A stretch of DNA of 64,000 nt from Novosphingobium sp. Leaf2 (GCF_001421325.1 NZ_LMJY01000006.1:34959-98958); one strand, 5' to 3'; numbered from the stretch's first letter, positions 9,352 through 19,132 are shown. Notes: a model not told the origin generated them from the letters alone. Numbers and translations: made by a program.

Positions 9352-10005
9352 TCAATTTCCCTTGGTGGAGGTGCCGGAAACGATGTTGCCCTTGCCGGTC
9401 GGGCTCGCCTCGCGCCACGCCTGGATCGCCTTGTTGGACGTGCGCACGGTGTTGCCGGTATCGTCGTTGCCGTGCAGCAGGTCTTCCGGGTTCGCCATCA
9501 TTGCGGCAAGGTTGGAGTTCACGGCGCAGCCGTAGTTGCTGGACGTGGCGTTGTTGGGATTGAAATCGTTCTTGGCCGACCAGTCCGGGCAGCCCGGCAC
9601 GCTGGCTTTCGCGCGTGAGATGATGATGCGCGCGGTGCCGGCCGGGATCATGTCGGCGGTTTCGGGCACGCCGTCGCCCAGCAGCACGCCATAACGTGCG
9701 GCCACAGCCTCCACCGCGCTGCGCGTAGCGGGGCTGGACGCGGGATCGTCGAGATATACCTTGTCCCCATACCTGGGCCTTAGTGCTTCCAGCCAGTCGG
9801 CGAGGCGGGACTGCTCGCCATAGGCAAGTCCGCTGCCGGACGTGGTCACGTCCATCGCATACTGCACCTTTTCCACTACCGGCTGGTGCACCGAATACAT
9901 CGAGCGATTGGTGGGAATGCCGCCGCATGCCGACAGGGCAAGCGCCAGCCCGGCGGTGAGGGCGGTGGAGGCAAGGGCCTTGCGGCCGCGATTATGGTTG
10001 AACAT
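9352..10005 (-). CDS. cpaD: Pilus assembly lipoprotein CpaD
   Basis: Outer-membrane-associated lipoprotein that works with the CpaC secretin. From ATG 10005 the protein begins MFNHNRGRKALASTALTAG and has a lipobox LALSAC, so Cys is the mature N-terminus. A GTG at 10020 overlaps the cpaC stop (GTGA), but ATG 10005 has GAGAGG at a good distance and starts the signal peptide directly, so I prefer it. CpaD-family features include GCPDWS, a C-terminal region with conserved NYGCAVNSNLAAMMANPEDL and DLLHG. About 217 residues, usual length. Confidence 0.9.
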   Translation of the reverse strand: MFNHNRGRKALASTALTAGLALALSACGGIPTNRSMYSVHQPVVEKVQYAMDVTTSGSGLAYGEQSRLADWLEALRPRYGDKVYLDDPASSPATRSAVEAVAARYGVLLGDGVPETADMIPAGTARIIISRAKASVPGCPDWSAKNDFNPNNATSSNYGCAVNSNLAAMMANPEDLLHGNDDTGNTVRTSNKAIQAWREASPTGKGNIVSGTSTKGN

Positions 10006-10016
10006 GGTCACCTCTC

Positions 10017-11549
10017 TCACTTCAGGCTGAAGCCGGGCTTGGCGCTATCGGCAGCGCCGGTCGTCCCCCGGCCGGGCATGGGCGGCGTGGTGCTGCGCAT
10101 CGCCTCGGGGCGCTTGGCCCCGCTGACGCCATCGCTGTCCATGTTGCCCAGAATGCGCTGCAGTTCGTTCGGCGAATTGAAGCCGTCTGTCGGCAGCGCG
10201 ATCTGCGAGGACGCGTTGACCGGCTGCACCAGATACGGCGTCACGATGATCACCAGTTCGGTCTCCCCACGCTTGTAGCTGGTGGAGCGGAACAGCGAGC
10301 CCAAAATGGGAATGTCGCCCGCGCCCGGCATCTTCTGGATGGCGTTGGACGTGTTGTTGCTCAGCAGGCCGGCGATCATGAAGCTCTGCCCCGAACCCAG
10401 TTCCACCGTGGTTTCGGTGCGGCGCACGGTAAGCGCCGGGATCGAAAAGCCGCCGATCGTGACCGCGCCTTCGCTGGAAAGCTCGGACACTTCCGGGCGC
10501 ACGCGCATGGAGATGCGGCCATTGGACAGCACCGTGGGCGTATAGCTGAGGCTGACGCCGTATTTCTTGTAATCCACCGACGTCGCGCCAAGCCCCTGGC
10601 TCAACGGAATGGGAAACTCGCCGCCGGCCAGGAACTCGGCAGTTTCGCCGGACAGCGCGGTAAGCGTTGGCTGCGCCAACGTGCTGACGAGGCCGACAGT
10701 TTCACCGGCATCAAGCGCACCCAGGATGTTGAGGCCCAGGAGTTTGCCGGCAAAGCCGAGCGTAGTGCCGGTGGAACTGGCGGTTACGTCGGTACCGGGC
10801 ACCGTCGTAACTGCGCCGGTCACGGGGTTGATGAAAGTTTGCGTCACGGCGCCTGTGCCCACGCCCAAAGCGCGGCCCGGATTGTATGCGGTGCCGATCG
10901 CCCCGCCTTGCCCGACGCCAAACTTGAATCCGCCGGTGCCATCCAGCGTTGCCAGCTTGGAACTGAGCGACTTGACCAGCGAGCGGCTTACTTCGGCGAT
11001 GCGCACCTGCAGGTTGACCTGCAGCGGCGTCGCCTGGCGCAGGCGGGTGATGATGTTGGCGTCCTTGCCGGCATAGGCCTGCACCAGACGTTCAGCCTCC
11101 GCCGCATCTTCCGGGGCCTTGACGGTGCCGGTCAGCAGGAACGTGTTCGACCCCATCGTGGACACCGCGATCTGCGCGTCCGGCATCGCCAGGCGCAGCA
11201 TCGAATCGACGCTGTCAAAGTTGGAGCCAACCCGCACCGTGCCGGACCAGACGACCGCGCCCGCCGCATTGCTGGCATACACCGTGGTGGTGCCGCCGGC
11301 TTTGCCGAACACGTAGAACTGGTGGCCGGTCTTTACCTGAACATCCGCCACCGCGTCGTTGGAAACGAACACGTCCGTCATGGTGCCGGGCACGTTGATG
11401 AGCTGGCCGTTGCCGATGGACAGCTGGATGTCCTGCGTGGGCCGTGTCACCGAAGCGGGCAGGGTTCCTGCGGCCGAAGCCGGCAGGGCGATGGCCAGCG
11501 GGGAAAGCGCGCAGGCGGTCAGCATGGACATGAGAAGGCTAGGCTTCAT
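10017..11549 (-). CDS. cpaC: Tad pilus outer-membrane secretin CpaC/RcpA
   Basis: Forms the outer-membrane channel for the Flp pilus. From ATG 11549 the protein starts MKPSLLMSMLTACALSPLAI and is cut near ASAAG. Domains in order: pilus-secretin N-terminal domain (about 30-110), BON-like ring domain (about 115-190), then a secretin core with VGLVSTLAQPTLTALSGETA and GGEFPIPL, ending in the membrane strands around FMIAGLLSNNTSN. An in-frame ATG at 11612 overlaps the cpaB stop (ATGA) and would add 21 residues before the signal peptide; coupling may begin there but the mature protein would be the same. Confidence 0.92.
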   Translation of the reverse strand: MKPSLLMSMLTACALSPLAIALPASAAGTLPASVTRPTQDIQLSIGNGQLINVPGTMTDVFVSNDAVADVQVKTGHQFYVFGKAGGTTTVYASNAAGAVVWSGTVRVGSNFDSVDSMLRLAMPDAQIAVSTMGSNTFLLTGTVKAPEDAAEAERLVQAYAGKDANIITRLRQATPLQVNLQVRIAEVSRSLVKSLSSKLATLDGTGGFKFGVGQGGAIGTAYNPGRALGVGTGAVTQTFINPVTGAVTTVPGTDVTASSTGTTLGFAGKLLGLNILGALDAGETVGLVSTLAQPTLTALSGETAEFLAGGEFPIPLSQGLGATSVDYKKYGVSLSYTPTVLSNGRISMRVRPEVSELSSEGAVTIGGFSIPALTVRRTETTVELGSGQSFMIAGLLSNNTSNAIQKMPGAGDIPILGSLFRSTSYKRGETELVIIVTPYLVQPVNASSQIALPTDGFNSPNELQRILGNMDSDGVSGAKRPEAMRSTTPPMPGRGTTGAADSAKPGFSLK

Positions 11550-11608
11550 CGGGGTGCCCTCGAAGGCTGGAAAGGGTGTGGCGCGCAGGCGCGGCATGGT
11601 GAGCGTCA

Positions 11609-12616
11609 TCATTTGCCGCTCACCGGTTCGTCAGTGGTGGTCTTGCCGCGGGTGACGCGCACCACGGGGCCAGTGTGGACGGGTACGCCGCTGGCTGCTT
11701 GCGGTGCAGGACCAGCCATGGCCATCGCTGGCTGGGCCGGTGCGGCTTGCGATGGAATGCTGGAGCGCTGGAAGCGCGAGACGTCGCCGCCGGTCACATA
11801 CGTGCTCTGCCCGTCGATCGGACGGTCCATCGCGGCGCGCATCAAGGCTTCTTCCTGCTGGCGGGTCGCGCCTTCGGGAACCTTGACCTGGCCGCTCGCA
11901 AGCACCCGGTCGAATTCGCCCTGGTTGTCGGCAATGGCCCGCAGTGACAGGCTGATTTCGCCGATCTGCTGCGCCACGGCGACCTTTTCGGCGATGCGCG
12001 GGGTTACTTCCAGCGTCACCGTGGCGAATCCGCGAACGGTGGTCTTGCCGTCCACCACGTCGCTCGTGGTGGCCTGGTCGGTGGCGAGGACGCGCAAGTT
12101 GCGCAGGATCGTTTCGGCGGCGCGCAGCGCATTGCCTTGTCCCTGCACTTGCTGGGTGAGGACGAGATCGACGTGATCGCCGGGGAACACGAAGCCGCCC
12201 ACGCCGGTTTTGGCCGATACGGGGATAGTGACAGCGCGCATGCCCGGCCCGAGTGCGGCGGCGAGGAAACCACGATCGCCCGGGGCCACCAGCGCGCCTT
12301 GGGTCAAGGGCTGACCTGCGGTGATCGGAAAGCGCACCACGGTGCCAAGCAGCTTGCTCATGTCCGCCTTGCCATCGAGGAAGTAGGCGTCCTGCACCAT
12401 GTTGTCAGGCCAGCTCTGGAACGATACCGAATCGGCGGTGATGATCGTGCCAACCGGCAACGCGCGCTGAGCGACCAGAACCTTGGGTCCGGTCGGCGCC
12501 GTTACCGCCTGCGCCTGCGGCGTCGCGCCGCCTGCAAACATCGACCTTGCGGCAAACGCGGTGAAAGCCGCAACGAGCAGCGCAACCGCAAGCAGCACCA
12601 CCTTTTTCCTGTCCAT
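11609..12616 (-). CDS. cpaB: Flp pilus assembly protein CpaB/RcpC
   Basis: Periplasmic protein anchored by one N-terminal helix that associates with the secretin. From ATG 12616: MDRKKVVLLAVALLVAAFTA is the anchor, followed by a SAF domain (ALPVGTIITADSV, about residues 45-110) and the RcpC/CpaB domain to about 230. The tail is rich in Pro, Ala and Gln and probably disordered. The open frame extends to TTG 12637, but the ATG starts the helix directly. Follows cpaA by about 80 bases; stop overlaps the long form of cpaC. Confidence 0.9.
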   Translation of the reverse strand: MDRKKVVLLAVALLVAAFTAFAARSMFAGGATPQAQAVTAPTGPKVLVAQRALPVGTIITADSVSFQSWPDNMVQDAYFLDGKADMSKLLGTVVRFPITAGQPLTQGALVAPGDRGFLAAALGPGMRAVTIPVSAKTGVGGFVFPGDHVDLVLTQQVQGQGNALRAAETILRNLRVLATDQATTSDVVDGKTTVRGFATVTLEVTPRIAEKVAVAQQIGEISLSLRAIADNQGEFDRVLASGQVKVPEGATRQQEEALMRAAMDRPIDGQSTYVTGGDVSRFQRSSIPSQAAPAQPAMAMAGPAPQAASGVPVHTGPVVRVTRGKTTTDEPVSGK

Positions 12617-12695
12617 GGCTTGGAAAGCCCCTTGCAATAACCCCGGTCTGTCAGGGCGGTATGCGCTTAATTGGTTAAGAACGGGTTCACCCCGT

Positions 12696-13391
12696 TCACG
12701 CGGTTATCGTGGCCAGCATTTCGGTACCGATTACCCACAAGGCGGCAGCGGCGATGGCGATGCCGTACGGCACTTCGATGCGCGATTTCTGCCGGCGCAT
12801 TACGCGGCGCAGGCCCCACGTCAGCAGCACGACCAGCACCAGCAGCGCGGCAAAGATGAGCCATATGTTGGGCATGGTGTTGGCGACGAAGACTATCGCG
12901 GCAGGTGGGATCAGCGGCCCGTGAGTCGCAGTGGCGATCGCCATCGCGGTCAGACAGCCGATCGCCAATACGGTGGCGAGCATGGCCAGCGTGTCTGCTG
13001 TTCGCGCTTCCCGGTCGCGCTGCATGTTGAACAGCGCCATCGCGAGCGAGCCGCCGCCGCCCAGAATCGCCATCAGCACGAACAGCTGGAAGAAGCTGGC
13101 AGGCGCAAACCACAGCGCCAGCGCGGTGAGCAGTTTCACGTCGCCGCCACCCATCTGTCCGGCGGCGAACAACAGCGCGGCCACCGCGAACGTGCCGGCT
13201 GCCAGCGCAAGTTGCCAGCCGATGGCGGACAGCGGCAGGTCCGTTGCCAGCCACCACAGCGGCGCGGCGAGCGCGATGGCGAGGTTGAGCGTGTTGGCGA
13301 TCGTGCGGCTGCGCCAGTCGGTCACCGCTGCAACGAGCAGGGCCGTTGCCAGCGCCGCCAGCAGTGCGTAGGAAAAGGCAGCGCCTGTCAT
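12696..13391 (-). CDS. cpaA: Prepilin peptidase CpaA/TadV
   Basis: Aspartic peptidase of the inner membrane that removes the leader from Flp-type pilins. 231 residues from ATG 13391 (MTGAAFSYALLAALATALL). Two catalytic aspartates are visible: DWRSRTIANTLN after the first helix and the GxGD-type motif MGGGDVKLL near residue 98. Six or so hydrophobic helices. First gene of the operon; the open frame upstream to 13451 lacks a membrane-like sequence and crosses the divergent promoter region, so I leave it out. No pilin gene lies upstream. Confidence 0.9.
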   Translation of the reverse strand: MTGAAFSYALLAALATALLVAAVTDWRSRTIANTLNLAIALAAPLWWLATDLPLSAIGWQLALAAGTFAVAALLFAAGQMGGGDVKLLTALALWFAPASFFQLFVLMAILGGGGSLAMALFNMQRDREARTADTLAMLATVLAIGCLTAMAIATATHGPLIPPAAIVFVANTMPNIWLIFAALLVLVVLLTWGLRRVMRRQKSRIEVPYGIAIAAAALWVIGTEMLATITA

Positions 13392-13417
13392 GCGGTTGGC
13401 TGTACATCGAGCATCAC

Positions 13418-13429
13418 TACCAAACGGTA
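13418..13429. promoter_or_regulatory. 12-bp palindrome-like site in the cpaA/hydrolase divergent promoter region
   Basis: TACCAAACGGTA lies in the 63-base gap between cpaA (minus) and the alpha/beta hydrolase (plus). Its reverse strand, TACCGTTTGGTA, differs at one base from the palindrome over the tetR start codon at 47799-47810 (TACCGTTCGGTA on the minus strand). It may be an operator for that regulator or a relative; one 11/12 match is not proof. Confidence 0.3.
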
Positions 13430-13454
13430 ACCAGGATTTCGGACCCGCCATATC

Positions 13455-14438
13455 GTGACTTCGGCCCTAAACGCTCTCCTGCATTCCCCGGCACGCCGCG
13501 CAATCCCGCCGGAGGCGGTCGAGTCGCGTTGGGCCCTGCCTGACGGGCACCTGCTGCGCCGGATCGACTGGCCGGTCTCCAAGCGTCCACGTGGGTCCAT
13601 CCTGTTCATGCCGGGGCGCGGCGATGCTTACGAAAAATGGCTGGAAACGCTGGATGGCTGGCACCGCGAAGGGTGGCAGGTGACGGCGGCGGACTGGCGC
13701 GGGCAGGCCGGGTCAGGCCGGCTGGGTAGCGATGCGTCGACCGGCCATGTCTCCGACTTTGCGGTGTGGGTCGCTGATTATGCGGCGCTGTTCGCGCAGT
13801 GGCGCGCGTCAACGCCCGGGCCGCACGTGGCGGTGGGTCATTCGATGGGCGGCCATCTGGTGCTGCGCGCCGTGGCGGAAGGCGTGGCGGCGCCCGACGC
13901 GATGGTGCTGTCCGCGCCGATGCTGGGCATTCATCCCACCTGGGTGCCGACGCGGGTTCTTCACCGCATCGCGCGCGCGATCGTGCGATTGGGTGATCCG
14001 CGCCGGCCGGCCTGGAAGGGCGGCGAGAAGCCGGGCGCCAAGATGAGCGGCGCGCGCGCATCGCGCAGCCTGCTGCTCACGCATGACGACAGCCGCTATG
14101 ACGATGAACAGTGGTGGCGGGCGAAGCGCCCTATCATCGCGATGGGACCGGCAAGCTGGGGCTGGATCGAATGCGCGCTCGCCTCGATCCGGATGCTGGA
14201 GCAATCGGGGATGCTGGAGGCGGTACAGGCGCCCACGCTGATCCTTGGCACCAGCGTAGACGGGCTTGTTTCATGGCCCGCGATCCGACGCGCCGCGCGC
14301 CGGTTGCCACAAGGCAAACTGGATGCGTTCGGCCCGGAATGTCGCCACGAAATCCTGCGTGAAGTCGATGTGGTGCGCGATCGCGCGCTTGCCAGCATCA
14401 GGGACTTCCTGAACCAGCACGCGCCCGCTAGGGCCTGA
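13455..14438 (+). CDS. Alpha/beta hydrolase (lysophospholipase/monoacylglycerol lipase type)
   Basis: 327-residue serine hydrolase beginning at GTG 13455. The oxyanion/HG region is LFMPGRGDAYEKW (about 51-63), the nucleophile elbow is VGHSMGGHLVLRA (Ser about 132), and the C-terminal half has LILGTSVDGLVS (acid) and CRHEIL (His), which completes the triad in the order seen in PldB/MGL-like lipases. No signal peptide, so cytoplasmic. The next gene starts 5 bases after its stop, suggesting co-transcription with the FAD oxidoreductase. Confidence 0.85.
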   Translation: MTSALNALLHSPARRAIPPEAVESRWALPDGHLLRRIDWPVSKRPRGSILFMPGRGDAYEKWLETLDGWHREGWQVTAADWRGQAGSGRLGSDASTGHVSDFAVWVADYAALFAQWRASTPGPHVAVGHSMGGHLVLRAVAEGVAAPDAMVLSAPMLGIHPTWVPTRVLHRIARAIVRLGDPRRPAWKGGEKPGAKMSGARASRSLLLTHDDSRYDDEQWWRAKRPIIAMGPASWGWIECALASIRMLEQSGMLEAVQAPTLILGTSVDGLVSWPAIRRAARRLPQGKLDAFGPECRHEILREVDVVRDRALASIRDFLNQHAPARA

Positions 14439-14443
14439 TCCAC

Positions 14444-15532
14444 ATGGACTCGTCGTTTGATATCGCCATCGTGGGCGCGGGCATGGCCGGTGCGTCGCTG
14501 GCGGCTGCGCTGGGTCCCTCGGGCGCGTCTATTGTGCTGCTGGAGGCTGAGGATCGGCCCGGCTACCATGCCACGGGGCGCTCTGCCGCGTTCTGGACCG
14601 AAAGCTATGGCGGCCCCGGTGTCCAGCCGCTGACGAGCGCGTCAGGCCCCACCCTGCGCGCGCTGGGCGTGCTGACCCCGCGCGGAGCATTGACCCTGGG
14701 CCGGGCAGGGCAGGAGGCTCAGGTGGCGGCTTTCGCACAGGAATACCGGGCTGCCGGCGTCACGGTAGACCTGCTTGACCGGGAGGACGTATCGCGGCGC
14801 GTTCCCGGCCTGCGCCCGGAATGGACCTGCGGCGCGCTGGAGCCCAGCACCTGCGACATCGATGTGGCCGCGCTGCACCAGCATTACCTCGCGGCGTGCA
14901 AGGCGCAGGGCGCGCAAGTGTGGTGCCGGGCAGGGCTGGCGGCGGCGCAGCGCATGGCATCGGGCTGGCAACTGACACTGGCCGATGGGAAACAGGTGTC
15001 CGCAGGGATCCTGGTCAACGCGGCTGGCGCCTGGGCAGACCGGGTGGCGGGACTTGCGGGTATCAGGCCCTTGGGCATTGTGCCGTACCGGCGGACCATT
15101 GCGCAGCTGGTGGTGGACGGGCCGGTGGGTGACGACCTCCCGCTGGTGCTGGATGTGGCGGGGCAATTCTACTTCAAGCCCGAAAATGGGCGCATCTGGC
15201 TTAGCCCGCATGACGAAACGCCCAGCGGCCCGTGCGATGCCGCAGCCGAAGAACTGGACGTGGCGCTGGCGATCGACCGGTTCGAGCGGGTGGTGGACTG
15301 GCGTGTGGAGCGGGTGGAACACCGTTGGGCGGGGCTGCGCTCGTTCGCGCCCGATCGCCTGCCGGTCTATGGTTTTGCGCCTGGCGATGCCGGGTTTTTC
15401 TGGTTCGCCGGGCAGGGCGGCTTCGGCATCCAGACCGCGCCGGCCGCAGCCCATCTGGCGGCGCGCCTGCTGACGGGTGCTGCGCCCGGCGCCATCGACC
15501 CGGCGCCTTTCGCGCCCAATCGCTTCGGCTGA
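14444..15532 (+). CDS. FAD-dependent oxidoreductase, DAO family (D-arginine dehydrogenase-like)
   Basis: 362 residues. The Rossmann motif IAIVGAGMAGASLAAAL (about 6-22) and acidic end of strand 2 (LLEAEDRPGYH) bind FAD; GYHATGRSAAFWTESYG is a hallmark of the DauA-like subgroup, which oxidises D-amino acids and passes electrons to the quinone chain. The C-terminal FAD contact is GFFWFAGQGGFGIQTAP. Substrate not proven; related glycine oxidases share the fold. ATG 14444 is 5 bases downstream of the hydrolase. Ends 3 bases short of the convergent FUSC gene. Confidence 0.85.
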   Translation: MDSSFDIAIVGAGMAGASLAAALGPSGASIVLLEAEDRPGYHATGRSAAFWTESYGGPGVQPLTSASGPTLRALGVLTPRGALTLGRAGQEAQVAAFAQEYRAAGVTVDLLDREDVSRRVPGLRPEWTCGALEPSTCDIDVAALHQHYLAACKAQGAQVWCRAGLAAAQRMASGWQLTLADGKQVSAGILVNAAGAWADRVAGLAGIRPLGIVPYRRTIAQLVVDGPVGDDLPLVLDVAGQFYFKPENGRIWLSPHDETPSGPCDAAAEELDVALAIDRFERVVDWRVERVEHRWAGLRSFAPDRLPVYGFAPGDAGFFWFAGQGGFGIQTAPAAAHLAARLLTGAAPGAIDPAPFAPNRFG

Positions 15533-15535
15533 CGG

Positions 15536-16576
15536 CTACTCGCCGCTCGCACTGTCGGTCACGCGGCTGGTCTCTTTGCGGCCCGGGGCAACGAAATGCC
15601 AGGTGAGCAGGACCGGCTCCAGCACGGCCATGCCCACGAAAATGCTGACCAGTCGGGCTACTCCCGGCCCGATCTGCGCGTCGGCATAACTGTCCGGCAC
15701 CAGCACCGCGATCACAGCCAGGGTGAATTGCAGGCCCAGATACGTGACACCGGGCAATCCGTTTTCGATATGGCGGCCGATCACGATGCCCAGGCACGTT
15801 CCGGCGATCAGCACCGGCACGCTGCCTTGCGCCGCCAGCAGCACCCCCAGCGCCAGGGCCCCGCCGGCCATGCAGCCCAGCGCGCGATAAAGCAGCCTGC
15901 GGGACACCGGCACCAGTCCGCTGGCGCCGATCCCGGTCACTGGCACGATCATCACCGCCATGATCGTAACCGCGGCCTGGGAAAGCTGGGGCAGGCCGAC
16001 CAGCGCATGCAGCAGGGGCAATGTGGCGATGGCGAGCCCGGCTTGCGCGGCATGCCGCGCGGCGGTGGGGTTCCAGGTCATGCGCCCACCTGCCGGCTTG
16101 CGATCGGTCCACCAGCGCCTGCCTGCCCACAGTCCAACGGCCACGCTGACAAGGGTGCACGCGGCGGTCCCGGCGATGACTTCGAGCAGGCGTGTCCGGG
16201 CAAAGCCGTAGGTATCGAGATCGGTTCGCTCGATCTTGTCGAACAGGATCATTTCGAAGGTCAGGCCGAACAGCAGCCACCCATAGCCGCGCTTTGCCGT
16301 CAGCATGCCGTACAGCCCCAGCGCGCCGATCAGCGCGCCCGCGATCATCTGCAGCGGCAGGGATTGCGCTGCATAAGGCACGATGGCCAAGGCAAGCGCC
16401 GAACCCAGCAGCGTGCCGATGATCCGCATGGTCCCGCGCAGCAGGGTTTCTGCGGTATCGCTTTTCAGCAGGATGAACGCGCTGAACGCCGCCCACCCCA
16501 CCATCGTCGCGCCGATCGCGTGCGCAAACACGATGGCCAGCATTACCGAGGCGACGCAGGCCCATTCGTCCGCCAT
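15536..16576 (-). CDS. FUSC family inner-membrane protein (YccS/AaeB-like)
   Basis: Integral membrane protein of the fusaric-acid-resistance family, often an aromatic-acid exporter component. From ATG 16576 it has 346 residues and about ten hydrophobic helices in two sets of five: FAHAIGATMVGWAAFSAF through LVSVAVGLWAGRRWW, then a cytoplasmic linker and ALVGLPQLSQAAVTIMAV through LVSIFVGMAVLEPVLL. A TTG at 16642 would add 22 residues and is possible; neither start has a strong ribosome site. The open frame continues upstream only as a shadow of rnhA. The usual large cytoplasmic domain of YccS is absent, so it is a short form. Confidence 0.75.
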   Translation of the reverse strand: MADEWACVASVMLAIVFAHAIGATMVGWAAFSAFILLKSDTAETLLRGTMRIIGTLLGSALALAIVPYAAQSLPLQMIAGALIGALGLYGMLTAKRGYGWLLFGLTFEMILFDKIERTDLDTYGFARTRLLEVIAGTAACTLVSVAVGLWAGRRWWTDRKPAGGRMTWNPTAARHAAQAGLAIATLPLLHALVGLPQLSQAAVTIMAVMIVPVTGIGASGLVPVSRRLLYRALGCMAGGALALGVLLAAQGSVPVLIAGTCLGIVIGRHIENGLPGVTYLGLQFTLAVIAVLVPDSYADAQIGPGVARLVSIFVGMAVLEPVLLTWHFVAPGRKETSRVTDSASGE

Positions 16577-16662
16577 GCGTGGACCCGGCGTTACCAGCGC
16601 CCGCGCTTCGGTGCGCAAGGTGCGGGTTAGGGGGGTGCTCAAGAATCGAGCCGACGCAGTGG

Positions 16663-17097
16663 TTATGCCGCCGCCTTGGCCGCATCGCTGGCGAGCTTGT
16701 CGACGCGTTCGTTCTCTACATGGCCGCTGTGGCCGCGCACCCATTGCCATTGCACCTTGTGCCGCCCGGCCGCTTCGATCAGGTCGTGCCACAGGTCCGC
16801 ATTGCGCACCGGCTGCTTGCTGGCATTGATCCAGCCCTTCTTCTTCCAGCCGTGCACCCACTTGGTGATGCCGTCGATCACATACTTGCTGTCGGTATGG
16901 AGGGTGACGTCGCACGGCTCGGTAAGCGCATTGAGCGCCTTGATGGCAGCGGTCATCTCCATGCGGTTGTTGGTGGTGTCCGCCTCGCCGCCGGACATTT
17001 CCTTTTCGTGGTCGCCCATGCGCAGCAACGCGCCCCACCCGCCCGGGCCGGGATTGCCCTTGCAGGCGCCGTCGGTGAAGACATCCACCTGCTTCAT
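16663..17097 (-). CDS. rnhA: Ribonuclease HI
   Basis: Cleaves the RNA strand of RNA:DNA hybrids. 144 residues, standard length. Catalytic carboxylates: Asp in [17 protein letters not shown] (residue 9), Glu in NNRMEMTAA, Asp in HTDSKYV, and Asp in KLASDAAKA near the end; the basic handle region HGWKKKGW and the [12 protein letters not shown] loop with the assisting His are present. Its start overlaps the thrB stop by 4 bases. The ispH-thrB-rnhA order is frequent in alphaproteobacteria. Confidence 0.95.
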   Translation of the reverse strand: MKQVDVFTDGACKGNPGPGGWGALLRMGDHEKEMSGGEADTTNNRMEMTAAIKALNALTEPCDVTLHTDSKYVIDGITKWVHGWKKKGWINASKQPVRNADLWHDLIEAAGRHKVQWQWVRGHSGHVENERVDKLASDAAKAAA

Positions 17098-18080
17098 GCG
17101 AAAATCTCCGTATTTACCGGGTCGGCGTAGAACTGCAGGCGGCGGGCGAAGGCCATCGGGTCTTTAGGGGTGACCAGCGCGCCGGCTGGCGTGTTGAGCC
17201 AGTCATACGCCCGCGTCGCCAGGAACCGCATGGCCGCGCCGCGCGCCAGCAGCGGTAGAGCGGCGCGCTCGGTCACGCTCAGCGGGCGGACCGCATCGTA
17301 GCCTTCCAGCAGGGCGGCAGACAGATCGGCGCGGAACTGCCCGCCGTCAGGGCTGAAGCACCACGCGGCATGCGTTACGGCAACGTCGTACGCCAGAATG
17401 TCGGTGCAGGCGAAGTAGAAGTCGATCAGGCCGGTCACCCGCTCGCCCAGCATCAGCACGTTGTCAGGAAACAGGTCGGCATGGATGACGCCGCGCGGCA
17501 GGTCTGCCGCCCATTGCGCATCCAGCACCGCCAGTTCGCGATCGACCAGCCTCCCAAGGTCCGGGTGGATCGAATCGAGGCCGCTGCGCCCGCACTGGTC
17601 CAGCAACCGCCGCCAGGCCGGCAGCGCCAGCGCGTTTACCCGCGAATCGGGAAAGTCTGCCGCGGCCAGATGGATCTGCGCCAGCGCCCCGCCCACCGCG
17701 CGCGCCTGGCCGGGCATGGGCTCGGACACCGATACGCCGGGCAGGAATTCGATCAGCGCCAGCGCCTTGTCGCCTTCGGGCGTGGGGTGAAGGCGATAGC
17801 TGGCGCCGTGCGCATCATGCATCGTGCGCGGCACCGGGCAGCCCTTGGCGGCAAGATGATCCAGCAGGTTCAGGAAGAACGGCAGGTCCGCGATCTCGGT
17901 GCGCGTTTCGTAGATCGTCAGGATGAACCGCCGCGCCGTGCCGCTTGCCTCGGTCTCGATCAGCCAGTTGCTGTTGGAAACGCCTTCCGCGATGCCCTTT
18001 GCCGAAACCAGCGTGCCGACGTTGAAGGCGGCGATGATGTCGGCCATCTCCTCGGCACCCAGCCGGGTGTAGACTGCCAT
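17094..18080 (-). CDS. thrB: Homoserine kinase, APH-fold type
   Basis: Phosphorylates L-homoserine in threonine synthesis. 328 residues of the aminoglycoside-phosphotransferase fold, as in alphaproteobacterial and pseudomonad ThrB rather than the GHMP enzyme of E. coli. N-terminus [19 protein letters not shown] is typical. The Brenner motif is [13 protein letters not shown] and the metal-binding Asp is in [11 protein letters not shown]; substrate-side segment [11 protein letters not shown] follows strand 2. Sits between ispH (4 bases) and rnhA (overlap), so one transcript is likely. Confidence 0.93.
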   Translation of the reverse strand: MAVYTRLGAEEMADIIAAFNVGTLVSAKGIAEGVSNSNWLIETEASGTARRFILTIYETRTEIADLPFFLNLLDHLAAKGCPVPRTMHDAHGASYRLHPTPEGDKALALIEFLPGVSVSEPMPGQARAVGGALAQIHLAAADFPDSRVNALALPAWRRLLDQCGRSGLDSIHPDLGRLVDRELAVLDAQWAADLPRGVIHADLFPDNVLMLGERVTGLIDFYFACTDILAYDVAVTHAAWCFSPDGGQFRADLSAALLEGYDAVRPLSVTERAALPLLARGAAMRFLATRAYDWLNTPAGALVTPKDPMAFARRLQFYADPVNTEIFA

Positions 18081-18084
18081 CGGT

Positions 18085-19065
18085 TCAGCGCACCAGCTGG
18101 CGGGGCAGCTTGAAAGTCATGTGCTCACGCGTGGTGACGATCTCTTCGGTGCCCACTTCGCGCAGTTCCTTGATGCGCGCGACCACTTCGTTGACCAGTT
18201 CCTCCGGCGCGGAGGCGCCGGCCGTCAGCCCCACCACATCGATGCCGTCCAGCCATGCCGGATCGATTTCGGCGGCGCGCTGGATCATCTGCGCGGGCAC
18301 GCCTTCGCGCTGCGCCACTTCCACCAGCCGCAGCGAGTTCGAGCTTTTGGGCGAGCCGATTACCAGCACCAGCTGGCACTGCGGCGCGATCTGCTTCACG
18401 GCGGCCTGGCGGTTGGACGTGGCATAGCAGATGTCTTCGGCCTTGGGCGCGATGACATCGGGAAACCGGGTCTGGATCGCCTGAATGATGGCCGCCGTAT
18501 CGTCCACCGACAGCGTGGTCTGCGACAGGTAGCACAGCTCCACCCCGTCCGGCACGCGCACCGTGCCAACATCTTCCACGGTCTGCACCAGCGTCATCGC
18601 ACCTTCGGGAACCTGTCCGAACGTGCCGATCACTTCGGGATGGCCGGCGTGGCCGATGAACAGGATATGGCGCCCGGCATCGATCTGCCGTTCGGCCTGG
18701 CGGTGGACCTTGCTGACCAGCGGGCAGGTGGCATCCAGCCATTCCAGGCCGCGTGCGGTGGCCGCAGCCGGCACCGCCTTGGGCACACCGTGCGCGCTGA
18801 AGATCACCGGCACGCCATCGGGCACTTCGTCCAGCTCTTCCACGAACACCGCGCCCTTGGCCTTCAGGGTATCGACCACGAACTTGTTGTGCACGATCTC
18901 ATGGCGCACATAGACCGGTGCGCCGTAGATCTCGATCGCCCGCTCGACGATTTCGATGGCCCGGTCCACCCCGGCGCAAAACCCGCGCGGGGCTGCGATC
19001 AGAAGGCGCAGCGGCTGGAGCGGCTGAGCAAGCGGCGTCGTCGTGGACGGAAAGGGCGCGTTCAT
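18085..19065 (-). CDS. ispH: 4-hydroxy-3-methylbut-2-enyl diphosphate reductase
   Basis: Iron-sulfur enzyme of the last step of the MEP isoprenoid pathway, giving IPP and DMAPP. 326 residues with the three cluster cysteines: Cys30 in [13 protein letters not shown], one in [11 protein letters not shown] and one in [10 protein letters not shown]. Further family motifs are [22 protein letters not shown] (active-site His) and GSPKSSNS. First gene of the ispH-thrB-rnhA operon; start ATG 19065 begins [12 protein letters not shown]. Confidence 0.96.
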   Translation of the reverse strand: MNAPFPSTTTPLAQPLQPLRLLIAAPRGFCAGVDRAIEIVERAIEIYGAPVYVRHEIVHNKFVVDTLKAKGAVFVEELDEVPDGVPVIFSAHGVPKAVPAAATARGLEWLDATCPLVSKVHRQAERQIDAGRHILFIGHAGHPEVIGTFGQVPEGAMTLVQTVEDVGTVRVPDGVELCYLSQTTLSVDDTAAIIQAIQTRFPDVIAPKAEDICYATSNRQAAVKQIAPQCQLVLVIGSPKSSNSLRLVEVAQREGVPAQMIQRAAEIDPAWLDGIDVVGLTAGASAPEELVNEVVARIKELREVGTEEIVTTREHMTFKLPRQLVR

Positions 19066-19132
19066 GCATGGCCCTCTAGCGCTTTGCCGCGTGCGCCGCT
19101 AGGGCAAGCGCACCCCATTCGAGGAAGTGACG

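Noticed and set aside
16577..17038. N-terminal extension of the FUSC protein to 500 residues
   Set aside because: The extension is the shadow of rnhA in another frame; the first membrane helix starts just after ATG 16576.
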